Assembly (NCBI GenBank): GCA_016709845.1
Contig: JADJMA010000019.1
Coordinates: 1 to 64,000 of the forward strand
Reading direction: 5' to 3'
From: Flammeovirgaceae bacterium
GTDB taxonomy: Bacteria > Bacteroidota > Bacteroidia > Cytophagales > Cyclobacteriaceae
Length of the DNA: 64,000 nt
Below are positions 39,173-48,556 of the stretch, one piece after another (position 1 is the stretch's first letter; the number at the start of each line of letters is the position of its first letter). The notes under the pieces were generated by a model. It saw only the letters and a list, made by a program, of their open reading frames with translations. It was not told where the DNA came from and searched no databases. A program made the translations under genes and the position numbers.

Positions 39173-41660
39173 ATGTCGTACCCGGTTCTTGAAATTGTTA
39201 AGGAGTTAAAGCAGCAATTAGTCAGTAGAAAAACGGTGATCCTGCAAGCTCCACCCGGGGCTGGTAAAAGCACCATTTTACCGTTGGAGCTACTTCACGA
39301 ACCCTGGCTTCAGAATAAGAAAATAATTATGCTCGAGCCGAGGCGTCTGGCAGCCCGCTCGGTGGCGATGCCGCGCATGGCCGATCTTTGGAGTGAAGAG
39401 GTTGGACAAACGGTAGGCTATAGAGTGCGCTTTCTGAAAATAAGGTGAGTGCAAACACACGTATAGAAGTGGTAACCGAAGGGATTCTCACACGCATGAT
39501 TCAATCGGATAATGCATTAGAACAAGTAGGCCTACTCATCTTTGACGAATTTCATGAACGCAGTCTGCAAGCTGACCTGCGCTTGCGCGTGCACGCAGAT
39601 ACAAAGTGTGTTGCGCGAGGATTTGCGTATGCTCATCATGTCGGCCACGTTGGATGGAGAAAAAATTTCAGAGATACTAAATAAAGCGCCCATCATAACC
39701 AGTGTGGGGCGACAATTTCCTAACACGTTCATCTACATTTCACCGGAAGCAAATTCTTATTTAGCCGTAGCTACAGCGCGTGTAATTAAACGGGCACTCA
39801 GAGAACAGGTGGGGGATATGCTTGTGTTTTTACCGGGAGCCGGTGAAATACAAGTAGCCACCTTGTTGGAGTCGGAAAAATCTCGGCAACCCCGTTCCTT
39901 TGTATGGCGATCTGCCTTCAAAAACAACAAGAAGCTATTTTGCCTAATCCGCAAGGGCTAAGAAAAATTGTATTGGCCACTTCGATAGCGGAGACTTCAT
40001 TAACGATTGAAGGAATTACCACGGTGGTTGATTCCGGGTATGCGCGTGTGCCTCGGTTTGATCCACGCAGTGGACTTACCCGATTGGAAACCGTTCGCGT
40101 TACCAAAGATGCAGCCGATCAGCGCGCGGGTCGTGCGGCTCGTTTGGGTCCGGGTTTTACGTATCGCATGTGGGCGGAGTCGCAACAACATACACTTCCC
40201 TCTAATCGCCAACCCGAAATTATGGAAGCAGATCTGACTTCCTTGGTTTTGGAACTATCGAATTGGGGCATTCAAAACATCAATGAACTTACGTGGATCA
40301 ATACGCCACCCGAGGGTGCAATAAAACAAGCACGCGAACTGTTGCACACCCTCGAGGCATTGGATGAAAATAAAATTACCGCGCGGCAAAGAGATGCTAC
40401 AGTTGCCAACCCATCCGCGCATTGCACATATGCTTTATCCCCTCTCTCCCCGGGAGAGGGGCCTGCCTGCCCGCCGGACAGGCAGGGCGTGAGGACTCGT
40501 CACCGACATCGCTGCTATACCCGAAGAACGAGACCCTTACCCAAAGAATCGGGTGCCGATTTATCCTTACGGATTGAAGCTCTACGAAAGTGGCGCAAGG
40601 GCGAACGCGTTTCCGCGGATAGAAATATTTTGGAACGAATTGAACGTCTCGCTTCCTCGTGGCGCAGAATTTTTAAGTTGCCTGTTGATAATACTATTCC
40701 GATTGACACCGAGATAGGTAAGTTGGTAAGTGAAGCCTATCCCGAACGGATTGCTCAGCAGCAGGATAAGCAAAGCATCCGCTATAAGTTGGCGAATGGG
40801 CGCGTAGTGCGTTTGCCGGATCACGATCCGCTTATGCGTGAACCCTGGTTATCGGTGGCGCACCTGGATGCAGGTGGTGGCGAGGGAAAAATTTTTCTGG
40901 CAGCTCCATTAAAGGAAGCAGACCTGCTGCACCGGGTAAAAGAAGTGGAAGTAGTTGCGTGGGACCTGGATAGAGGAATGATTACCGCATTGCTGCAAAA
41001 GAGAATTGGCAACACGATACTTTCTTCAAAGGCCATTGCAGAAATAAAAATGAAACCAGAATAAAAATTTTATGTGAAGTTGTTCGTGAAGAGGATTGAA
41101 AATTTTGAATTGGAGCGAAGCCGAGTACGAATGGCAGGCTCGTGTACTCAATGCAAAATGTGGCGACCCGATGAAGGCTGGCCGGATGTTAGCGATCAAC
41201 AATTACTGGTATCAACGGAAACATGGTTAGCGCCTTATCTTGAAAAAGTTTCGAAGCGAATTGACTTTCAGCGGTTAGATTTAAAAATATGCTGGCGGGT
41301 TTATTACCCTGGAATCTGACCAACCGGTTAGATCAACTGGCACCGTCCCGGCAGGTGCCCAGTGGTTCTTTTATCAAATTAAAATATTTTCACGATGGTC
41401 AACTGCCTGTTATGGAAGTACGCCTGCAGGAAATGTTTGGGTTGCTCGAAACACCAAACCATAAATGAAGGGCGAACTAAAATTCTTTGCATTTGCTTTC
41501 TCCCGGTTATAAACCTGTACAAGTAACGCAAGACTTAAAAAGTTTTTGGAAAACCACCTATCACGAAGTGCGTAAAGAATTGCGAATGCGGTATCCGCGC
41601 CATCATTGGCCCGAAGACCCGTGGACAGCCGAGGCGGTGCGGGGAGCAAAGAGGCGATAA
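39173..41660 (+). CDS. hrpB: ATP-dependent RNA helicase HrpB (many frameshifts, repeat insertion)
   Basis: DEAH-type helicase, about 825 residues by span. Motif I is A-P-P-G-A-G-K-S-T, motif Ia L-E-P-R-R-L-A-A-R, motif II (D-E-F-H variant) L-L-I-F-D-E-F-H-E-R-S-L. Motifs V and VI lie in T-S-I-A-E-T-S-L-T-I-E-G and D-Q-R-A-G-R-A-A-R. The HrpB-specific region has G-A-D-L-S-L-R-I-E-A-L-R. The C-terminal domain ends H-H-W-P-E-D-P-W-T-A-E-A. The frame changes near 39443, 39580, 39650, 39900, 40395, 41070-41150, 41310 and 41465. A palindromic repeat of about 58 bp lies inside the gene at 40439-40496, between M-L and the V-T-D-I-A-A segment. Confidence 0.88.
40439..40496. repeat. GC-rich double-hairpin repeat inside hrpB
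   Basis: First hairpin: CCCCTCTC (40439-40446) with GAGAGGGG (40454-40461). Second: CCTGCCTG (40462-40469) with CAGGCAGG (40479-40486). Then ggcgtgagg. It is the kind of element normally found between genes. In the frame that gives the HrpB residues on both sides it contains a stop (TGA near 40490), so it may interrupt the gene. Confidence 0.8.
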
Positions 41661-41866
41661 ATTTTAAACTATTAATAGCATTATGAAATGAAGATTAATC
41701 TCTTCATGATCTTAATTTCTTAACTAAATGGTTTAATTTTTTGAATTATCTCCTTTCTTAACACTATAACGCTACTGGAAAATTTTGACTTTATTTTAAG
41801 GCTGGAATTACTTACCTTCCTCTCGAATTTTAAACCTCAATTGATCAACATCTAACTTCAATAATT

Positions 41867-42328
41867 ATGGCTGCCTATTCAATCAATATAAATGGTAAAA
41901 CTCATCAGGTTGATGTATTACCCGATACGCCCTTGTTATGGGTATTGCGAGATAGTTTGGGGTTGGTAGGCACCAAGTACGGTTGTGGCATTGGGCAATG
42001 TGGTGCGTGCACGGTGCACATTAATGGTACTGCTGCCCGATCCTGTTCGTTGCCGGTTTCCGCGGTAGGCAAAAATTCTATTACTACCATAGAAGGGCTT
42101 TCAGAAAAAGGAGATCATCCTGTGCAACAAGCCTGGATGGAAGTGGATGTGCCCCAGTGTGGGTATTGCCAGGCAGGCCAGATTATGAATGCCGCTGCGT
42201 TGCTTGCAAAAACGCCTTCGCCCACAGAAGATCAGATTGCCACCGCCATGAATGGAAACATTTGCCGGTGCGGAACTTACCATCGTATTAAAGATGCTAT
42301 TGTATTGGCCTCATCAAAAATGAAGTAA
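41867..42328 (+). CDS. iorA: Molybdenum hydroxylase small subunit, 2Fe-2S (isoquinoline 1-oxidoreductase alpha type)
   Basis: Intact 153 residues. The plant-ferredoxin-like cluster ligands are in Y-G-C-G-I-G-Q-C-G-A-C-T-V; the second cluster is in C-G-Y-C-Q-A-G-Q and C-R-C-G-T-Y. It passes electrons from the molybdenum subunit encoded 1 bp downstream. No FAD subunit follows, as expected for the Ior/aldehyde-oxidase two-subunit type, whose acceptor is often a cytochrome. The symbol is by family; the substrate is unknown. Confidence 0.9.
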   Translation: MAAYSININGKTHQVDVLPDTPLLWVLRDSLGLVGTKYGCGIGQCGACTVHINGTAARSCSLPVSAVGKNSITTIEGLSEKGDHPVQQAWMEVDVPQCGYCQAGQIMNAAALLAKTPSPTEDQIATAMNGNICRCGTYHRIKDAIVLASSKMK

Positions 42329-42329
42329 C

Positions 42330-44482
42330 ATGACCACACAAACGAAAACAAGCAGACGGGATTTTATAAAGTTAGGGATGGCTGCTGGTGGTGGCCTGGT
42401 GTTAGGGTTTAGCTGGCGCGAGGGAGCCGCTACCGGGATGGAAGTTTTTAACGAATCGGCTTTGCCTGCGGGTCTTGTTGATTTCAATAGTTATCTCTCG
42501 ATCTCATCAGATAATGTAATTACAATTTTTCACCCAATCCGGAACTTGGTCAAAATATAAAAAACTTCGTTTCCGATGATTGTGGCTGAAGAGTTGGATG
42601 CCGATTGGAAAAAAGTAAAAGTTGTTCAGGCCGTTTTGGATATAAAAATATGAGCGCCAGCTTACGGGTGGCAGTGGCGCGATTCCGCATAGCTGGGAAC
42701 GTTTAAGAAAAGCAGGCGCTACAGCCCGACACATGTTGGTAGAAGCGGCTGCTAAGCGATGGGATGTTTCGGCCGATAAGCTCACCACTGATACCGGATA
42801 TGTAATTCATCCGGATGGGAAGAAGTTAACGTATGGTGAACTTGCTACGGAGGCAGCTTCGGTTCCGGTTCCCACGGAAGTGAAATTAAAAGACAGAAAG
42901 GATTTCAAAATCATTGGCCAACCGATACATAATGTAGACAACCAGCAAATAGTTACGGGCAAGCCATTATTCGGATTGGATTTTTATCGGGAAGGAATGT
43001 TGTTCGCTATGATTCAACGGCCCGCATCCTTTGGAATGAAAATTAAATCGGTTGATTCCACAGCGGCCAAAGCCATGCAAGGCATTGTGGATGTAGTAAC
43101 GTTTAAAAATAACGTGGCTGTAGTGGGCAAGTCTACCTGGGAAGTAAACAAGGCGCGCAAGACATTAAAGATAGAGTACGAGAAGGAGGGCAACATTGAA
43201 AGTACTACTGATCATGATCGTATCTTCAAAGAATTACTAAATAGTAAAGAAGCAACGGTAAGAAGAAAAGATGGCGATGTCGATAAAGCATTCAAAGCAG
43301 CGGCCACGGTAATCTCACGCGAGTATCAATGTCCGTTCTTATCGCATACGCCCATGGAGCCGATGAACTTCTTTGCACATGTACGACCCGATGGTGTGGA
43401 GCTGGTGGGCCCAACGCAAACACCCGACATGGCGCGCAATGCAACGGCTACACTGTTAGGCATTGCCCCCGAAAAAATTACGCTTGAACTTACCCACTTG
43501 GGTGGCGGATTCGGTCGCAGGCTTAAAGCCGACTATGTGTTAGAAGCTGCGGAACTTTCCAGTATTATCAAAGCACCCGTTAAAGTAATATGGACCCGCG
43601 AAGATGACATGATGGGCGGAAGCTATCGCCCTGCCGTTCGCTATAAGTTTGAAGCCGCCTTGGATGCAAAAGGAAATCTTACTGGCTATAAATTACGGGG
43701 CGTAGGTATTAATGCCGGCAATCCAACACGAGAAGATAATTCAGTGGCGCTGTTGAAAATTTATTGATTGATTCGATCGAACATCAATCGCCTATTACTA
43801 CGGGTGCGTGGCGTGCGCCCATTACAAACTTTCTCGCTTTCGCGGAACAGGCTTTTTTAGATGAAGTAGCGCTGGCTGCAAAGAAAGATCCAATTCAATT
43901 TAGACTGGCGTTGCTGGATAAAGCAAAAGCATCACCTACTGGTGCCATTAAGTACGACATCGACCGGATGAAAGGCGTGATTAATCTGTCCGCAGAAAAA
44001 TCAGGATGGGGTACAAAGAAAATTTAGCGCAGGGCTTTAGTGTTTATTTCTCACACCGCAGTTATGTAGCGCAAGTGGCCGAAGTAGAAATGAAACAGGG
44101 AACCCCTGTATTGAAAAAGATCTTCGCAGCCACCGATTGTGGTATTGTTGTAAACAGCAGTGGTGCGCGGCAACAAGTAATGGGTGGTATTGTGGATGGC
44201 TTCGGCCATGCGTTATATGGCCAGCTTACTTTTAAGAATGGTGCAGCCGAACAAAGTAACTTTAATAACTACCGGCTCATCCGCTACCGCGAAGTACCCG
44301 AAGTGGAGGTTCACTTTGTTGACAACGGCATTGACCCCACCGGCTTAGGCGAACCTGCTTTGCCCCCTACAGGTGGGGCAGTAGCCAACGCTATTTTTAA
44401 AGCCACCGGCAAGCGGGTGTACAACCAACCGTTTACACTACAAGAGGAAATGAAAGGCGTGAAGTTGGGTGAGAAATTGTAG
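42330..44482 (+). CDS. iorB: Molybdopterin-binding hydroxylase large subunit (isoquinoline 1-oxidoreductase beta type, frameshifted)
   Basis: About 717 residues by span, normal for IorB. A twin-arginine signal (S-R-R-D-F-I-K-L-G-M-A-A-G-G-G) exports it with its small partner. Motifs: L-T-H-L-G-G-G-F-G-R-R, then G-A-W-R-A-P-I-T-N-F-L-A-F, and the C-terminal loop with catalytic Glu G-L-G-E-P-A-L-P-P-T. The frame breaks near 42535, 42560-42660, 43755 and 44015, each resuming at once (for example E-N-L-L-I-D-S-I-E-H-Q). Substrate probably an aldehyde or N-heterocycle. No molybdenum-cofactor or XdhC-type maturation gene lies within view. Confidence 0.88.
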
Positions 44483-44497
44483 CCGTTGACACACAAA

Positions 44498-44584
44498 AAT
44501 ATCTGCAATTTTGTAAAAATTGATTTGCACGATGAGTTTTTGCTACTTCATGATATATAGAGAATATCAACAATTGCAGATATT
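44498..44584. repeat. Perfect 13-bp inverted repeat, 61 bp apart
   Basis: AATATCTGCAATT at 44498-44510 and AATTGCAGATATT at 44572-44584 are exact reverse complements. The intervening 61 bp is AT-rich and non-coding. It lies at the switch from the GC-richer iorB to an AT-rich block of small unknown genes. Confidence 0.8.
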
Positions 44585-44639
44585 CGATGCTTGAAAATGC
44601 TACGCGTGGCAAAAATATTCCAACATTAAAATTTAAGAA

Positions 44640-45218
44640 ATGACTCCAGAGGCATGGACACACTTATATTTACTGCGCGGTTTCAATATCGACTGTAGTT
44701 TATGCAATACTTACTTGGACATTAGTGAGGGAAACAAGTAAGATGAGAAAGAATCAAGTTGAACCATACATTGTTGCTTACCTTGACATCACCGAGACAA
44801 ACGCAAAAATTGCATACTTAAAAACTAAAAACATTGGTCAAGGAGTTGCATTAAATGTAAAGTTTAAGATAATTAAGGAGTTGAATAACCATGGAGGTAG
44901 AAAACTGGCAGACTATCCATATTTTAGAGAGGGTGTAAAATATTTCCCGCCTGCCACCTCGACAAGCATTTATTAGTTTCATTCGAGACGACAGACGAAG
45001 AATCAGCAAATGATTCAGTGATTTTTGAAGTTGAGTATCATACAGTATTGAATGAGAAAAGGAAAAATAAGTACGATCTGAATCTATTAGAATTAGTTGG
45101 AAAGGGAAATTTACGACCGCCCGACACGCATATAGGGAATATTAGTTATCGACTTGAGAAAATTGAGAAATTAATTGATAAGTACATAATACAAAACAAA
45201 CAAAAGATGGATAAGTAG
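44640..45218 (+). CDS. Membrane-anchored hypothetical protein, about 192 residues (frameshifted)
   Basis: A transmembrane segment (Y-I-Y-C-A-V-S-I-S-T-V-V-Y-A-I-L) leads into V-R-E-T-S-K-M-R-K-N-Q-V-E-P-Y. A soluble beta-rich domain follows, with a break near 44970 after which H-L-L-V-S-F-E-T-T-D-E-E-S resumes. It ends with a Lys-rich helix. The start at the ATG at 44640 (M-T-P-E-A-W-T-H) needs one more frame change near 44661; the first Met fully in the main frame is lower (44740). AT-rich codon use unlike iorB. Function unknown. Confidence 0.55.
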
Positions 45219-45416
45219 CACTGCGCCCAAAAAAATGTATAATCCAGTGCGTGCTCAGTTAAGAGTATTATTAACTTAAAATATTTATTATGTGGATAAT
45301 TCCTAATCTTAAATCCGAAAAAAATCATACATAAACGATGTAGTAATGTACCATAAAACAATTTATTTCGGATAGATTATTTGAACAAGATTATAACAAA
45401 GTGTAATTTCAATGCT

Positions 45417-45943
45417 ATGAGAATAATGAAAATAGTATCAGGATTATTAATCCTAATGACTATCAATCTATCAGCACAAGATGCAGTCTCTTTTGAAAAG
45501 GTGATAAAAGTTGATAGCGTGGATAAAGCAAGGCTTTTTTCGACTATTAATGATTGGTTTGCAACAACTTATAATTCTGCACAAGATGTAATTCAAATGG
45601 TTGATAAAGATGCTGGAATTATCATAGGAAAGGGTTCAATGAAATACTTTTCGGTAATAATTCTTCGTATAACGGAAACATAAATTATACAGTTAAGGTT
45701 TATGTTAAAGACAATAGATATAAAGTTATCTTATCGGATTTTAATCACACAGCCCCTTCCTTCAGTTTAGGATTAATAACATCTGCTGACATTTATGCAA
45801 CACATGGGATGTATAAAAATTTTCATAACAAAGCTTGGAATGATATAAAACCGAAAATTGAACGATACTCACATGACGTTTTTAATTCTCTTGAGATTAA
45901 AACAAAAAATCTTAGTAATAAAAATAAAGGAGATGAGTGGTAA
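45417..45943 (+). CDS. DUF4468-like secreted protein (one frameshift)
   Basis: About 175 residues. The signal peptide from the ATG at 45417 (M-R-I-M-K-I-V-S-G-L-L-I-L) ends N-L-S-A-Q. The domain then reads F-E-K-V-I-K-V-D-S-V-D-K-A, I-N-D-W-F-A-T-T-Y, D-K-D-A-G-I-I-I-G-K-G, the layout of the TBP-like DUF4468 domain. A frame break near 45650 is repaired by F-G-N-N-S-S-Y-N-G-N-I-N-Y-T-V-K-V. DUF4468 proteins are abundant in Bacteroidota envelopes; their role is unknown. Confidence 0.7.
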
Positions 45944-45954
45944 AACTCACACAA

Positions 45955-46022
45955 CCTTTTGTTATTGTTGGTCGCTGACCAACAATCTCTAATTTCAATT
46001 TTCAGCAAGTCTTCGCATCCCC
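45955..46022 (-). repeat. Dispersed intergenic repeat, copy C, with a perfect hairpin
   Basis: ATTGTTGGTC-GCT-GACCAACAAT at 45964-45986 has perfect 10-bp arms and a 3-base loop. On the minus strand it is preceded by ttgctgaaaattgaaattag, matching copies A and B. It lies 21 bp after the DUF4468 gene and could terminate it. Confidence 0.7.
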
Positions 46023-46102
46023 AGATTAGAAGTAAAATTCTTTTACATTTATGTTTAGTTTAAAGCATGGAGTTCGAAGTGAGACTCTGCGAGGAGAGAA
46101 AT

Positions 46103-46618
46103 ATGGACTATGAATTCTATCTGAAAAAAATTTAAGGGGGCTGTAGAGCAGCTTGATAAAAAAATTATTGAAAGTAAGAAACTTGGAAGTAAGTGTAGGA
46201 ATCATTTTAGATTCTGTTTATTTGAAGATATATAAAAAAGAATGGACAAGTGATTTCAGTAATCCGTTAAATGCAGAGGCAAGAATATTTTTTTCAATTT
46301 GGCTTAATGATAAGAAAATTCAGGACAATAAAATATTTTATAATATCCATGCTTTAAAGCTCAGAAAACTGAAGGGCTATTTAATTTTAAGCAAGGAATT
46401 CGGCGAACAGTTTCAGAAAGAAATTTAAAGAACACCAATACAATTGGGAAAACGTAAGTATAAATTTTGGACCGTTAACGTTAATGGAAGGCTACGCAGA
46501 ATTGGACGAGAAGAATTTTGAAAATAAAGTCTTGGAATTAGTGAGAAAGTTTTTAGAAATAGATGATTTGATTGATGATTCGCTTAGCTATTTTGAACAT
46601 AGTAAATCAAGAGGATGA
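46103..46618 (+). CDS. Hypothetical protein, about 171 residues (frameshifted)
   Basis: Starts M-D-Y-E-F-Y-L-K-K, then K-G-A-V-E-Q-L-D-K-K-I-I-E. The main segment (from about 46180) reads E-V-S-V-G-I-I-L-D-S-V-Y-L-K-I-Y. After a break near 46420 it continues F-K-E-H-Q-Y-N-W-E-N-V-S-I-N-F-G and ends E-H-S-K-S-R-G. An alternative start lies at 46066. No family recognised and no signal peptide. AT-rich and Lys-rich like its neighbours. Confidence 0.5.
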
Positions 46619-46741
46619 AGGTGAAAATAGGCTATAAATTTTTAATTTCGCTCTTACGTTTGGGCACGTGAGTCATTACTTTCTTTAAATCCCACCAGAA
46701 ACACAAACGCTTTACCTACAATACATGAAAAACCGAGAGCA

Positions 46742-47498
46742 ATGAAAAAATTTGGAATAGTAACACTGATTTTCGTAACGAGTATGATTAGTTGTAATTC
46801 GGACAGATCAAACACCCAAGCCGAAAATCAAGAAGGCAATAACACCGAACTGAAAACGGATACGCTGACAAAACACCCAAAACCCTTTAAAGCGGAATTG
46901 CCAACCATTGGGCTTTTAATGTATAACGGAGTGCTGCAAAGCGAGGTAATTGCCACATCAGACCGTTTTCTCGAAACCCGATGGTCCGGAAGGGAAGCAA
47001 CTTTTTAACGTTATCACTATTGCTGAAACTGAAAATACAATTACCACAGAAGAAGGAATGAAATTCGTTCCAGATTATACATTTGAGAATTGTCCAAAAT
47101 TAGAGGCTCTTTTTGTTCCCAGTGCCTACGATATGTACGCGCAAGTGCATAACGATAAAATTGTGAACTTCATTAGAGAGAAAAATAAGGAAACAAAATA
47201 TACGGTGAGCAATTGCGCAGGGGCACAATTGATTGGAGCATCCGGAATTGCAGACGGCCATAAAATTGTTACGTGGATTGGTGGTGGAGAACAACTACAA
47301 AAGGATTATCCGAACTTAAAAGTGCAAGATGATAGTTTAGTATCGTATGTTAGAGATGGCAAATTTCTGTCTTCAAACGGTAACTTAACAAGCTACATTT
47401 CTGCGTTGAATTTAGTTGAAATAATGACCAGTACAGAACATAGAAAATTTGTAGAAAGCTATTTATATCTCGACCGGCTTCAAAATTGGAAAGAATAA
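46742..47498 (+). CDS. DJ-1/PfpI-superfamily lipoprotein (one frameshift)
   Basis: About 252 residues. The signal peptide has the lipobox S-M-I-S-C. A Ser/Asn/Glu-rich linker precedes a DJ-1/PfpI fold: P-T-I-G-L-L-M-Y-N-G-V, with the nucleophile-elbow Cys in S-N-C-A-G-A-Q-L-I-G-A-S-G. The frame breaks near 46965, resuming V-F-S-K-P-D-G-P-E-G-K. Secreted members of this superfamily are often annotated as transcriptional-regulator-like domains, but the lipoprotein signal here excludes DNA binding. Activity unknown. Confidence 0.8.
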
Positions 47499-47584
47499 AT
47501 GTGGAGAGTAAAAGCCTGGATGAACTCAAAGAGATTGACTGACGATCCTATCATCTCCGAGAATTACAGAGACTCAGATCATAA

Positions 47585-47598
47585 CATTGTGCACAATG
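47585..47598. promoter_or_regulatory. Perfect 14-bp palindrome upstream of the NmrA-like gene
   Basis: CATTGTGCACAATG, 20 bp before the ATG at 47619, positioned where a repressor operator would overlap the transcription start. Confidence 0.4.
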
Positions 47599-47618
47599 GG
47601 TGGAACATTCTTAACAAT

Positions 47619-48464
47619 ATGAAAAAAAAGTACTAATCACGGGGGCAACAGGAAATGTAGGTATAGAAGTGGTGAAATCACTAGCCAAACTCAATCATAG
47701 TTATCAAGTTTATTTAGGGGTGAGGAATGTGCAAGAAGACAATCAAAACTGAAAGCTTTAATGCACAACTTATCCAATTTGACTTTACGAACAGCGACAC
47801 CTTTCAGTCGGCACTAGTAAATATTGAGATTCTTCTTTTGCTGCGTCCACCACAAATTTCTGACGTACAAAAATATTTTAAGCCGCTTATTGATAGTGCA
47901 ATTAAAAACGGGGTGAAGCATATTGTTTTTCTATCTGTTCAAGGTGTTCAAAACAGTAAAATAACACCTCATTATAAAATTGAAAAGCTACTTGTTGAAA
48001 GCGAAATTCCTTTTACTTTTTTGCGGCCCGCATATTTTATGCAAAACTTTACAACAACCTTGCTCAACGATTTGAAAACAAAAAATCGAATTTACCTGCC
48101 TGCTGGAAACGCTAAATTTACATTGATTGATGTTACGGATATTGGACAAGTTGCTGCTAAAATTCTTACAGAAACAACCCATCATAAAAATCAATGTTAC
48201 GAATTGACTTGTAATGAAAAATTGACCTTTGCGGAAATGGCAGTAAAACTAAGTGAAGGCCTTGGAAAAATAATTAGATTCGAATCTCCGAACCCGGTAC
48301 GTTTCTTCATCACAAAAAGGAAAGAAAAATTACCAGCCATGCTTATTCTGGTAATGATTATGCTTCATTATTTTCCCAGGTTTCAAAAAGAACCAAACAC
48401 AACTGATTGTGTGGAGAAAGTCCTTAACAAGTTCCACTTGCTGGACGATTGGCAAAGAGAATAG
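47619..48464 (+). CDS. NmrA-like atypical SDR NAD(P)-binding protein (frameshifted)
   Basis: About 281 residues. The N-terminus carries the Rossmann motif I-T-G-A-T-G-N-V-G-I after a one-base frame change in the A run at 47622-47629. A second change near 47735 leads into F-N-A-Q-L-I-Q-F-D-F-T. Also V-F-L-S-V-Q-G-V-Q, then T-F-L-R-P-A-Y-F-M-Q-N and D-V-T-D-I-G-Q-V-A-A, as in NmrA/HSCARG and quinone-oxidoreductase-2-like members. Probably a redox sensor or NAD(P)H-dependent reductase in the cytoplasm. Confidence 0.82.
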
Positions 48465-48556
48465 TGGAGTAACAGAATTCTTTTACTAGATTCAGAAACT
48501 ACGATGGTTATTAATTGTTATTTTTAAGTATCGTTATCACATAAACTATCAATCCA

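Noticed and set aside
44498..44584. Insertion-sequence ends
   Set aside because: The 13-bp arms are only 61 bp apart with no transposase, and no target-site duplication was seen. At most a MITE-like remnant or a hairpin.
46742..47498. AraC-type regulator with DJ-1 domain
   Set aside because: The protein has a lipobox signal and no helix-turn-helix domain, so it is exported.
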